From NCBI GenBank assembly GCA_036867785.1, contig CP145412.1:1426001-1490000 (forward strand): a DNA stretch of 64,000 nucleotides, read 5' to 3'. Below the pieces are notes generated by a model. That model did not search any database. It was given only the letters and a program-made list of their open reading frames with translations, and was not told the DNA's origin. How positions within the stretch are numbered: position 1 is the first letter of the stretch; each line of letters begins with the position of its first letter. This stretch comes from Plasmodiophora brassicae (lineage: Eukaryota; Endomyxa: Phytomyxea; Phytomyxea; Plasmodiophorida). Made by a program: the position numbers and the translations under genes. This document shows, piece after piece, positions 11,064 to 25,137 of the stretch.

Positions 11064-11900
11064 GGTGTTGTTACCGTGTCCGCAATGACCGCCACGGAGT
11101 CCGCCACGGAGTCCTCAGTCAGAGGGCAGTAATGGAAAAGGTCGCGGCCTCGCTCAACCCCTGGGTGCCCCCAATGCATCGTCCATCCTCCGGGCCATCG
11201 GCCATTGCCAATTGCCCATTCGTATTGCCAATTGCCCATTCGCAATCGTCCAAATGCCCACCGATTCCTTATTACCCGTTGATCACACACCACTGCCAAT
11301 CGCAATCTGATTCCATCGTCTTTGCCCAATTGTCGTTATCCGTTGGGTCGGATAGTACGATGCAATTTCCCAGGTTGACTGTATACGCCGAATGGACGGG
11401 AAGTCGGGGCGTGGCAGATCGGGCAGTGCGTCATGGTTAGTTCGCCCATTTGGCAGGTTGGCATTATGAATGTGCACCTTACGTTTGCCTGGCGTGCAGA
11501 ACAACTTCAAGCAGAGGACGCGTTGGCCACGTGATACTTTGCTTCGTCGAATCCATTGGCATTACTGGAATCCCTTTTGAGCCGCCTGGAGTTCCTGACG
11601 TCTCAAAACGATTTTGGGGTACTGATCGATAGGTAGCGTCAATCTCCTCATCACACTCGTGGGGGGAACCGTCGAGCACTTGGACTCGTCGAAGCGACTC
11701 AGAGCAGCACGACATCTACCTAGTCGCGTATGGTGCATGACTGAGCGAAAGTGAGGTAAGTGACGCTATCGCTCCTGGAATGGGCTGATAACACCCAGCA
11801 CGTCGTGCAGTACAACACGTCACAGCCAACCCGCTTCACGTATGTGTTTGAATAAAGGCGCCTGCATTCCACTGTCTATCTAGATTGGACACTCAGGCGC
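11064..11900. other. Divergent spacer, no gene seen
   Basis: This 0.8-kb stretch lies between the start of the URB1-like gene and the end of MCM10. It holds a short direct repeat at 11204-11243 and is poorer in G and C than its surroundings. Several open frames appear on both strands, but none has a recognisable motif. It probably contains the URB1-like promoter and the MCM10 3' region. Confidence 0.4.
11204..11243. repeat. Tandem 20-bp repeat, two copies
   Basis: The unit ATTGCCAATTGCCCATTCGY occurs twice head to tail, and each unit contains two related shorter blocks. It lies about 140 bp upstream of the URB1-like start codon. No other copy was noticed in the window. Confidence 0.7.
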
Positions 11901-14434
11901 TCAAAACATGGGGCAATTGATTGCTGGTATGGAAATCGATCGCACGCAGCCGTTTGGCCTACGTTTCAGTCGTGACTCGTTTCCACTCGAGTGAGCAATG
12001 TTGCCCATCAAGCGAGTTGAAGTCTCACAATCAGGTTTACTCACGAAACTGCTTCTTCTCGTTCGTGATGCGAAGCTTGTCGTTGAGCTGGACGCAGTCT
12101 TTGCCCTAGGAGAAACGGCAACCCGCTTAGCATGCCGGTGAGACCGTGGTAAGAGGCAACACTGTTGACGCGAAACCTTGTATAAGGATGTCCTCGCCCA
12201 ATCTCGCTGCCCGCAACGTGTACAATTGGTATCAGGTTCCAGTTTCCCAAGCACGCTGATGGACGCATGTTAGCAGCAGAAATGCAATAAACATGCAAGC
12301 GTGACGAAACTCTTGACGCGAGTGGCAGATACGGCACTTAAAGAATCGCTTCTTCGCAATCGCCTCAAGAGGCTTGTGACCCTGGCTTCGGCAGTACTCT
12401 GACTGCTTCTGCAGCGTCGTGTGGCACTGCATACATATGAACGTTTTCACATCCTGGCTTCTGATTGTTTGCATTTTCTCTGCCAGCTGCTCCTTCTGCT
12501 CCATGAAATCCATCCGGCTCTCCAAACGATCATGGTCCTCCTGAACGCAGCGTTAGCAGTCGGACAGGAGCTTCTAGCCAGAGCGCCCACCTTTTCAACG
12601 AGGTGCTGATTGGTCGATTTCTGGGCCAATATGGCTTGCCCTTCAGCTGAATCCATTGTCAGGTTGCCAAAGAGTTTCCGCGCTGCAGAAAAGGCGAGTC
12701 AGACACCGATCTGTCGTCACGTGAGACGGGCCTACAGGCAGGTGGAGTGCTGATAAACCGTTGCCTCAGTTGGTCAGACGAGCGACGGGACACGTCACCC
12801 TTCATGGCATCCAGTTCTGTTGCTGTTGAGGACACGTCTCAGCACATCTATGCACCACAGGATCTTCAAGACGACCCGGTCACCTAGTGCAGCGCTGTTC
12901 GGATCTCTCTTCGCAACTGGTCGTCCGCCCAATGCAACAATAGCCCTTTTCATGCTCGTGGTTACATCCAGGTCAATATCATCGTCATCGCCGTCCATTC
13001 CGCGCCCTTCAAACCAGGTGAGAATACAGCCGCTGCTATCCGGCAGATGAAACCCCAAGCAGCATCACCTAAAACGGGACGATTTGATGCGGAAGTAGCA
13101 ATCTGCTTTTCCAAGTAAAGCGGCCGCCCCGTGCTGGCATTGACAATTGGTTTCCGTGCAGAATTGCTTCGCTCTGCAACGTGGATGATCAGCCAGCGAT
13201 TATTTGACGCGCCAACACGCCATAATACGCATGCAGACCAGCCCGTTTTCCTTGGCGTCTGCTACAGAGACAGAAGGCGTATCGGGTTGCTTCCTCTTGA
13301 CCCTGGCCTCTCTCTGGAACCGCCTGAGTCTACAACGCAGACAGCGTTGCAAGTGCTTACAGTGCAAACTGGGACATATCTCCCGCCAACGGACACGCCT
13401 GCCATCTTGGAGCGGATCGCGGGATGGTTGCTTCTGAAATCGTTCCGAGCGCCGCCATGCTGCAAATCCATCCGCGCGTTGGACATCTTCTTATCTGTGG
13501 ACTGATTGAGACAGGTGACGCAACAGACGAGGGGATTGAACCTCACAGGCGGCTTTCACATGGAACACGCAGTAGTCGCCCTTGCTGCGATCGATCGGCA
13601 TCGTGCACTGGTTGCCATCTTTCCGCCTGCCTTTGCAGGTCCCGAAATCCATGGCCTGCCCGATAAGAAGGACCTGGTCCATCTCGGTAATGCTGATGGC
13701 CGGTGATGCCGATCCACGATCGCTGCCCCGATCAGGGAGCACTTCCGGATTCGCGACACAAACCACACAGCCTTCGGTCGCCGACAACCATAAACTAGAA
13801 GGGAACGCCGTCAACGCTCCCGTTCATCGTATCGAAACAGCATCGTACTCGTTGGCAGCCTTGTCGAACAAGAGCAACTTCATCGTGTTTTCCTTCAGAT
13901 CTGCAGTCGGTGATCAGAAACGGGTTGCCATGGAGAACGTGGTCGACGACGGACCGGTGAGGTTCCAGACGAGGAACTTCTTCCCGTTCGCCTGCACGCG
14001 GGCGTTCATATCAACGATACATTGCATGCTGACCTGGCCGAACGCACCGTTGTCTTCGCGTTTCGGGACACGATGACCCCGAACAGCGCCCAATTCTGAT
14101 CATTCGGGGCCGTTGCCTGGCGCCGGACATGCGCGAACGGCACGATCGTCATCGGTCGAACCTTCATCTCAACGATATCGCTCGACGTATAGCGATTCAC
14201 GATCCGCCACCGCGTCACCGGGTCAACGTGGATATCCTGTTTGGCCCCGGTCGCTTTCGCGAACGCGGGTGTGGAGGCAGGCTTCACAGGTGGCGCCTGC
14301 GCCACCTCCGACTTCGCGGCAGGGCGCGACTCGACTGCAGGAGCCGATGATACCGCATCCCTGGTGTCCTCCACGTTCTCGTCGTCATCGCTGCCCAGCA
14401 GAGCCAGCATGATGTCGACATTGCTGGCCGACAT
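11901..14434 (-). CDS. MCM10: MCM10 replication initiation factor
   Basis: The minus-strand gene starts at ATG 14434 with an acidic N-terminus (MLALLGSDDDENVED) and a disordered linker. The OB-fold follows (VKVRPMTIVPFAHVRR-type block near 14.15 kb, then KFLVWNLTGPSS and KLLLFDKAANEY near 13.9 kb). The MCM10 zinc finger is at about 13.6 kb: GTCKGRRKDGNQC then DYCVFHVK, the expected CCCH ligands. Further on is LGGRPVAKRDPNS. The C-terminal zinc module is at 12.2-12.5 kb with CMQC, EYC, GHKPLEAIAKKRFFKC and CRIC, followed by TNCTRCGQRDWARTSLYK, as in metazoan MCM10. It links CMG helicase activation to DNA polymerase alpha. Several short introns interrupt the frame; not all were placed. The identity is strongly supported by two independent zinc motifs and the OB-fold in the right order. 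Confidence 0.85.
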
Positions 14435-14805
14435 TGGCGCGACGACGGCCCCCTGCGACAGGACGCAACTCCGCCGCCGCCACCACCACGACACCCCCGA
14501 TGCTGTTGCCAACCCACACCCACCCGTTCCGCCGCGTCCATTGTCATCCAACGGGCAGCGACCTGTAAACCAGGTGGACCGCCCCGTGCATGCGTTTCTA
14601 AGCATTGCCCCGGCTGGTGTATCTGGGCCGTGTATCGGCTTAATGCTCTGGACCGTGTTGCCGCAGTGAACAGCATCCCGTCGGCGTAGCCTTGGCACGC
14701 CTAACCATGCCAGTGTAATCACGTTCGCCAGACTGAGCAGCAACTTGCCTGCCATGCCGGCGGCACGGCACTATGTAGGGAGCGGCGCCACCGGTCAACC
14801 AAACG

Positions 14806-15204
14806 ATGCGGAGCGAAGCCCAGTTTGCGCCACAGGCCCACAGCGTCGCTGCGAAATTAGTGGCGCCGCGCAGCACAAGACGTCGATCGGAAATGGTTCG
14901 TTTCGGTTTCGCGTACCTGTCCGCCCTTGTGGCGCGTGTGTTCCTAAGCGATCGCAATGCCGCTCTCATATTCCAGGCCAATGACGGAACGGGCATTGCT
15001 GTACGCGTGTCGAGCGCCGCGGCGTTCTCTCCGGTGATTGGGGACCTGGTTGCTGCCGTTGGGAGGATCGGCACCGTTCCCCTGCCGATCGACAATGCCG
15101 AGCTACAACTGGTTGCCAGGTTCATCAATGATGCTCCCGAAAACGATGTATGGTCACGGCGCCTATGCAACCAACCCCACAGACCACAGGCTGAGTGTCG
15201 TTGA
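14806..15204 (+). CDS. Single OB-fold protein, RPA3-like
   Basis: One uninterrupted frame of 132 codons from ATG 14806. Residues 30-105 follow an OB-fold: an aliphatic strand (FAYLSALVARVF), ALIFQANDGTGIAVRV with the DGTG turn of RPA-type OB domains, GDLVAAVGRIG, and a final amphipathic helix. A single OB-fold at this length suits the small RPA subunit (RPA3/RPA14), but Stn1/Ten1-type or RMI-like proteins also fit. It is divergent from MCM10, with 371 bp between start codons. The last 59 bases overlap the upstream possible start of the ankyrin gene in another frame, so either the C-terminus or that start is misplaced, or there is splicing that I did not resolve. Confidence 0.4.
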   Translation: MRSEAQFAPQAHSVAAKLVAPRSTRRRSEMVRFGFAYLSALVARVFLSDRNAALIFQANDGTGIAVRVSSAAAFSPVIGDLVAAVGRIGTVPLPIDNAELQLVARFINDAPENDVWSRRLCNQPHRPQAECR

Positions 15205-16033
15205 ACAGGTCCCCCATCTCACTGAATGGGCCAGGGATAATCTCGGGTCGATGTCGGTGTGTCAGATGCTGCCGGCTGTCAATCACCTGGAGATGCGGTC
15301 GCTGGCCACGGCAGTCATGTCGACGTGTCGTACCTGGGGCGACATCTCAGCGATGCGCAGTCGGGTCGGTAACGACGCGCTATGGTTTGCTGTTGATAAC
15401 GCTCCCGCCGTCGTCCGACTCCGTCAGACCGCCGAAACCGACGTCCAGAAGGCGATCGTGAAGCAGCTTCCTGATCTCGTCGTCTCAGGTGGCAACGTGA
15501 CCTTCATCAACGAGGCGAACTGGGACGACTGGGGGAACCTGCTGCACTGGGCGACACGGGAACAAGACGTGTTGCTCGTGGAGATGCTGCTGCATATTCG
15601 CGGGCTCGATGTTAACGCGCGCGATTTCGGCATGAAGGCAACGCCGCTGCATCGAGCAGCGCATTTGAACGACGACGTCTTCATCAGGTTGCTGCTGGCT
15701 GCACCCGGGATCGACGTCAATGCTCCTGACGTGGACTGTTTCACACCACTGCACTGGGCCGTGATCGCTGAAAACGCCAGCATCATCCGGCTGCTGCTGA
15801 AGGCACCCGGCATCAACGTCAACGCGGGCGACGACTCCGGGGAGACCCCGCTGCACAAAGCCGTGCAAGAAGGCAACTTCGCCATCGTCAAAGTACTTCT
15901 GCTGGAGGCACCCGGCATCAATGTCGATGCGGTCGACGCTCTCAACCAAACTGCAGTGGACATGGCCAGATCCGAACCTCGCTACCAGGATATCGTAGCC
16001 CTGGTGCAGGCGTGCACCGGCGCGCTACGATAA
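15146..16033 (+). CDS. Ankyrin-repeat protein
   Basis: An open frame from ATG 15146 (295 residues) or, avoiding overlap with the OB gene, ATG 15251 (about 260 residues) to TAA at 16033. An N-terminal helical stretch (LPAVNHLEMRSLATAVMSTCRTWG) looks like an F-box-like or similar helical module. Four ankyrin units follow at about 33-residue spacing: GNLLHWATREQD, TPLHRAAHLNDD, TPLHWAVIAENA and TPLHKAVQEGN, each ending in a G-I/L-D/N-V-N turn. The frame is intact and GC-rich at third positions, so it is a real gene. The repeats indicate a protein-binding role; the partner is unknown. Confidence 0.75.
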   Translation: MYGHGAYATNPTDHRLSVVEQVPHLTEWARDNLGSMSVCQMLPAVNHLEMRSLATAVMSTCRTWGDISAMRSRVGNDALWFAVDNAPAVVRLRQTAETDVQKAIVKQLPDLVVSGGNVTFINEANWDDWGNLLHWATREQDVLLVEMLLHIRGLDVNARDFGMKATPLHRAAHLNDDVFIRLLLAAPGIDVNAPDVDCFTPLHWAVIAENASIIRLLLKAPGINVNAGDDSGETPLHKAVQEGNFAIVKVLLLEAPGINVDAVDALNQTAVDMARSEPRYQDIVALVQACTGALR

Positions 16034-16575
16034 ACTCACCGTTGGCTGCGCCCTGCACTCACAGCCGTCGGGCGTCTTCACTGTCTACAAAATGACCTGT
16101 CGTCACGGGCCCCGGGAACCGATTCTGCAAGCGCCACTCGCGTCGCCGCCACCCGTGTCTGACGTGTCGAACGCTGTGCGTCTGCCTGTAGAGTGTTCGA
16201 CAGTGGGGTTCCGAAAATAGCGCTGCGACGAGACGCTGGCCTCGTGCGCACGCGGCGTTGATCCGTCGAGGGGAGCTACTCGGTCGTCCGTCATTTGCGT
16301 TTTTCGTGGATCGGGCAGCGGTTGCCTGCGTTGGCGCGTCTCATGCCCGGCACAGGCACTGGCGGGTCGCTGTTGAATCATCGCACCTGGGTCCTGTGGT
16401 GACACACTCTGCTCCTGGCCGGTGGTGACTCCCACTGGGTGGCACTACCCACCGACTGCGTGATCTAATCTGACTGCCCAACCCACACTTTGTTGTTAAC
16501 TCGAACTATCAAATCCTCCACCACCACCACCACCACCACCACCACCACCACCGACATCCCGAATCCATCACGCTG
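16034..16575. other. Intergenic with a CCA microsatellite
   Basis: No convincing gene was found. A (CCA)n tract of 35 nt lies at 16518-16552, ending 24 bp before the G-alpha start codon, so it is probably in that gene's 5' untranslated leader or core promoter. Confidence 0.6.
16518..16552. repeat. (CCA)n microsatellite before the G-alpha gene
   Basis: A perfect run of nearly 12 CCA units, the longest simple repeat in the window. It sits immediately 5' of the G-alpha start. Confidence 0.95.
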
Positions 16576-17772
16576 ATGACTGCTCTGTTCAAATCCTTCA
16601 TCTCGACGTCGTCGCGAAAATCAACCTCAGCGGCACCGACGAAGAGGTTGTCGGCGGCGACGCGTGCGACCACACCGTCCGTCGTCGTTCGTCGCCTGCC
16701 GCCCACATCGCCGACGACACCCGTCAGCGGGCGCGTTGTCGTCCTGGGATGCGGCGGCAGCGGCAAGACGACGCTGTTTCGTCAGATGTCGGCACAGTCG
16801 TGGACGTCGCTGGACCTGCAATCCATGACGACCGTCATCCATGGCATTATCGCCATCGCCATTAAGACGCTGGTCAGCGGTGCCGCACGTCTACACGCGC
16901 AGCGCCCTGACCTCGGCACCGGGATCATGTCGGGAACGCCCGTCGCCCGCTCCGCCAACTACGTCATGACCCAGTTACGGGACGACGACGTGCTCGGCTC
17001 TCGTGCCGCTCGCCACATCGCCCGTCTCTGGGCGGACCCGGCCATCCGACGAACGTTCGACCTTCGCGTGCGGTTTGGGATCAATGTCCCCGACTCGACC
17101 CCGTACTTCCTGTCCCGGATCGGGGCGATCGCCGACCCGTCGTACGTGCCGAGCAGCCAGGATTGCCTGTACGGCGTCGTCCGATCCACCGGCATCCAAG
17201 AGTCGACGATGCCGACGTCGTTCGGGTCCGTCGTCCAGATCATCGATGTCGGCGGGCGTCGCCACGAACGCCGCAAATGGTCCAAGGTCATGCACGACGT
17301 TCTCGCCGTCGTGTACGTCGTCTCCATCGGCGACTTTGACGCCGTCTGCGAGGAGGATGGCGTGACGAACCGCCTAATGGAATCGCTGGCCGTGTTCGAG
17401 CACATTGCGCGCACGCAGCCGGTCCCGATCGTTCTGGTGCTGACCAAGACGGATCAGCTGCAGGCGGCGCTGAACCGTACGCGGGTCACCGACCTGTTCC
17501 CGTCGTACCACGGCGACCCGCGCGACGTGAACCGCGCCGTCGCCTTCTTCAAGGCGCTGTTCCTGTCCAAGATCACGAGGCCGGGCCCCATCTGCCAGCA
17601 TTGCACCGTCCTGCAATGCAACGCGACGGACCGGCAGTCGACGGCCGCGTCGGTCAGGACCATCCGCGATATCGTCGACAGGCAGGTGGCGATCCGGAAC
17701 GAGAACGCAGCGCTGTCCCGGTCGTCGTCGTCGTCGTCGCGAGCGTGGCGCCCCAGCAGCCGAGGCGCCTAA
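16576..17772 (+). CDS. Divergent G-alpha subunit, GTPase residues replaced
   Basis: A single exon of 398 residues with all G-alpha landmarks in order: a Ser/Thr/Arg-rich N-terminal extension to about 50, P-loop GCGGSGKTT (58-66), a helical insert (about 80-190), switch I VVRSTGI (201-207), switch II DVGGRRHERRKW (224-235), TKTD (290-293) and CNATD (348-352). Canonical forms are GAGESGKST, RVKTTGI, DVGGQRSERKKW, NKKD and TCATD. The glutamine that positions the attacking water is Arg228, the arginine finger position is Val, and the P-loop Glu is Gly. The guanine-specificity Asn is Thr, although Lys and Asp remain. Hence nucleotide binding is plausible but hydrolysis is doubtful. There is no Gly2 or Cys3 for the usual lipidation, and the C-terminus is a Ser-rich basic tail. 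Like other G-alphas it would act at membranes downstream of receptors, but here perhaps constitutively. Confidence 0.85.
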   Translation: MTALFKSFISTSSRKSTSAAPTKRLSAATRATTPSVVVRRLPPTSPTTPVSGRVVVLGCGGSGKTTLFRQMSAQSWTSLDLQSMTTVIHGIIAIAIKTLVSGAARLHAQRPDLGTGIMSGTPVARSANYVMTQLRDDDVLGSRAARHIARLWADPAIRRTFDLRVRFGINVPDSTPYFLSRIGAIADPSYVPSSQDCLYGVVRSTGIQESTMPTSFGSVVQIIDVGGRRHERRKWSKVMHDVLAVVYVVSIGDFDAVCEEDGVTNRLMESLAVFEHIARTQPVPIVLVLTKTDQLQAALNRTRVTDLFPSYHGDPRDVNRAVAFFKALFLSKITRPGPICQHCTVLQCNATDRQSTAASVRTIRDIVDRQVAIRNENAALSRSSSSSSRAWRPSSRGA

Positions 17773-17897
17773 GTCATCAGCCAATATATTATATACCGTT
17801 GAGCAGATCAGTCGTATGGATGTACCGGCGGGACCCCCTTCAATGACCCTCAGTCGATGCCTGTCGCCGCCGCCTGTAGGTCGGACGGCGCGCCACG

Positions 17898-18894
17898 ATG
17901 ACGCCATGGATCGCCAGGAATAGCACGCTGGACGCGCTCCATGCCCGATCGGAATTCCTCGGCGATCGATCCCGGCAGGGGCTGCCACTGTACAGAGAAG
18001 CCCCAGGGTGGTGGGAACCGTCGTCGTCACGTTTCTCATTGTGTGCCCCGTCGACAGGTTCCTGTCCCGGTTCCGTCGACGACCGGTGCGGGCCGGCGAG
18101 GTCCTCATTCACCAGGGCCGCCTCGAGCGGACGTTCTTCGTGATGGAGTCGGGGCAGGCCGACGTCGTTGTCGAGCAGCCCGATGGGCGACGCGTGCAGA
18201 AACGCACAATCCGCCCGCTGGACCCGGTAATCATCGGGCACCAGACGGAGCATGATGCGCTGTGTCACCCGGTCTGACTGCTGAGTGCGCGCGCGCGCGC
18301 ACGCCCGCAGTTTGGCGAACTTTCGACCGTGTACGCGCAGCCGCGAGCTGCGTCGGTGATCGCCACCCAGGACAGCGTCGTCTGGGAGGTCGACGAGGAC
18401 GCGCTGCGCGACTTCCTCGACAGCAACCCGTCCCTGCTGGCCACGTTCGAGCACCGGCGACGTGTCCGGTAGTGTGGCACTCGAGAGGAGCCGTTGCGAT
18501 GCGGGTGCCCTGATCCAGACCGTGCAGGAAGGCGCTCTCGGGCGTGACCTGGTTCCTGCCCGACATCCACGACGAGATGGCCGTTAAGCAGCTCCTGGAC
18601 GCGTTCCGATCGGAGACGTACTCTGCTGGGCAGGACATTGTCCGACAAGGCGACTCGGCGGTGAACGGCCGGTTCTACGTCATCCTCGACGGGCAGTGCG
18701 ACGTCCTGGTCGCCAGAAACGGCTCGCCGCCCGTCGGCGTCGCCCGGCTCGCGTCTGGCGACTCGTTCGGCGAGCTCGCCCTGATGCGAAAGGAATGCTG
18801 CCGCAATGCCACCGTCCGGGCCTGCTCCGCCGACGTTGTCGTCTTATCCATCGACCGCCAGCAATTCCAACGGCTCGCCCGCAAGGCCTGGTAA
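17898..18894 (+). CDS. Tandem cyclic-nucleotide-binding protein, PKA-R-like
   Basis: Two cyclic-nucleotide-binding domains are read across clear introns. Domain A: an exon from about 18058 to 18226 (AGEVLIHQGRLERTFFVMES), an 84-nt intron (18227-18310), then exon 18311-18468 with phosphate-binding cassette FGELSTVYAQPRAASV. Domain B follows a 59-nt intron (18469-18527): GQDIVRQGDSAVNGRFYVI and FGELALMRKECCRNATV. Both cassettes keep the Glu that binds ribose and the Arg that binds the cyclic phosphate. No kinase domain follows the stop at 18894. The layout therefore matches a PKA regulatory subunit without a visible dimerisation domain or inhibitor site. 5' exons probably begin near 17898, but the start is not secure. 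It lies 0.1-0.3 kb downstream of the G-alpha on the same strand. Confidence 0.75.
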
Positions 18895-18907
18895 TGTTTC
18901 CCCCCGA

Positions 18908-20834
18908 ATGATTCCGTTCCCTTTCGGCGGGAGTGACTGTCGTCTAGTCATCGCCTGTGGAAGAGCTTCCTCGATCACGCCAGCGTCGAGGTCGACCATG
19001 AGAAGTTCTTGACGATTCAGGTGCGGCCTGGCTGGGTGGCCCCAGGCTCTGGTGCTGTTGGTGCTGACGGGTTGACAGGACCTGGAGAAGGCGCTGATGA
19101 AGGACGAGTCGTTGACGGTGTCGGCGTCGGCTAAGGTTGCTGCCGAGCTCGTGTTCGACGCCGCGAACAGGCGCGCCCAGCAGCTGATGCCCTGGGTGGA
19201 GTTCGTCATGCTCGTCGCACTGCTGCGTCGAGAGAACGCCCATCTCCAACTCGCGTTCATGTTCACCGGTGGGGCGACGTCGCATCCAATCCCCGCGGTA
19301 CATCACCTTTTAATCGGAACCGGCAGATCGCGACCACGACGGTCGGATCACGAGGCACGAGCTGGAGGAGGCGCTGCAGAAGTTGACAACGGTTACCAGA
19401 CGGCTACCGTACTCGTCGACGGAGCACGCCGACGCGGCCTACGAGCAGACGGCGTCGCTCCTCGACGATGTGTTTCAGCAGCGGCGGTCGCTGACGTTCG
19501 AAGAGTTCGCCGCCCTGTTGCAGAGCGACCCGAGAATGGCACACGTTGCGAAACGTAAGCGCCCGCGGTTATCGGCCGACACGCCCCTGAGCGGAACGCT
19601 GTCGTCAGTCTGGAAAGCGGCCGTGTCCGAGGTTCGCCAAGCGCCCGAGAGCTGGTTCGTGTCGGCGATTGAGGTCGGGTTCGAGTCTGAGTTCCCTGGC
19701 GCGCTGGCGCCCGCTGGATACGACAAGGCCCGCCGGCCGTGGCTCTACCTGCTCAGCGGCGCCATTGCCGGCGCTGTCAGCAGAACGCTGGTCAGCCCGC
19801 TCATCCGCCTGAAGGTTGCCCAGGCGGCACCGCTCGTGATGCAACCCAGCCTAAGTTGTTCCCGCAGATCATGATGCAGACGGGGACCGACCCGCCGAAA
19901 GGGGTCGTGTCCGGCCTTCGATGTGCGTTCAAAGGCAGATGCCGTTGATCACCGGGGCACGGGGCACTGACGTTCTGCACGCGCATAGTGATGTATGCTC
20001 GGGACGGGTTCCGAGGGTTATTCCAAGGCAATGGCACGAACGTGGTCAGGATAGCGCCGACGACTGCCCTGCAATTCTTCTTCTTCGAGACGATCAAGGA
20101 CTCCGTCAAACGATATGGGGACGGGCGCGACATGACGACCTGCGAACGACTGATCGGCGGCGGTTGCGCTGGTCGGTGCGGTCAGCACCCGGGTTGCAGG
20201 GCTCATCTGACATGGCCGGTTCGCCAGGAATGGCCGCCTCTGCCATAACGTACCCGCTGGACTTCATTCGAGCGCGACTGACAGTCCAGACGGCCGGCAA
20301 CAGGCAGTATAACGGCATCGTCCATGGCGTTCGTCAGGTGATCCAGACCGAAGGTACCTGTCGCTGGGTGCGTTTCGTTCATGCCGGCAGCGGTCAACTC
20401 CTCCAACAGGCGCACCCGCCCTGTTCCGAGGCCTCTGGCCAACGCTAGTCGGCGTGTTCCCGTACATTGGCATTGATTTCGCTGTGTATGAGACGCTGAA
20501 ACCGTTGATGCCGCGCAAGACATCGCCGGACGGCGTCGACGGCGGAACGACTGCCTTGGGGTTGCTGTTCGCTGGCGGGGTCGCTGGGCTGATCTCGCAG
20601 ACGGTGGCGTTCCCGCTGGAGCTGATCCGTCGACGACTGCAAGTGCAGGGGTTCACCGAGTGTGCCTACGGGTACAACGGCGGCATCTGGGACGCGGTGA
20701 AGAAGACGGTGGCGAAGGATGGCCCGCTGGGCCTCTACCGGGGCATGAGCGCCAACGTCCTCAAGGCCGTCCCGTCCATCTCCGTCAGCTTCCTCGTCTA
20801 CGAGAACTGTAAATCCCGATTCGGCATCGTATGA
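18908..20834 (+). CDS. EF-hand mitochondrial carrier, SCaMC/ATP-Mg-Pi type
   Basis: N-terminal exons encode EF-hand-like helices, one canonical loop (DRDHDGRITRHEL, joined across a short intron near 19.3 kb) and degenerate ones. The carrier domain follows with three repeats: YLLSGAIAGAVSRTLVSPLIRLK then IMMQTG; ITYPLDFIRARLTVQ; and GLISQTVAFPLELIRRRLQVQ. Each is followed by the usual G-hydrophobic-Y/F-R-G helix end (FRGLFQGNGTNVV, PALFRGLWPTLVG, LGLYRGMSANVLK). Introns lie inside repeats one and two. The order matches short calcium-binding mitochondrial carriers (SLC25A23/24/25), which exchange ATP-Mg for phosphate across the inner membrane under calcium control. The first carrier motif, normally P-x-D-x-x-K, reads PLIRLK with Ile in place of the acidic residue. 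The extreme 5' end is uncertain. Confidence 0.85.
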
Positions 20835-20998
20835 TACACCATACAAACGTTAGTCCTTATCCAGAGCACGTTGTCGGTGGGGCACGAACAGCCCGGGAAG
20901 GTGCGGGCGGTCGACGTGGCTCCGGCTGCCTATTTGTAGGTGCCGCGGGGGCGTGCTGCTGGTTAGGTGATTGGTGCCCCGCCGCGTCAGCTTGCCGC

Positions 20999-25111
<4,113 letters not shown>

Positions 25112-25137
25112 ATAACGCCAGAGCCCGGTTAGACGGT

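Noticed and set aside
18281-18304. Alternating purine-pyrimidine GCGC run as a regulatory Z-DNA element
   Set aside because: It lies inside the 84-nt intron of the cyclic-nucleotide-binding gene and is too short to claim a function.
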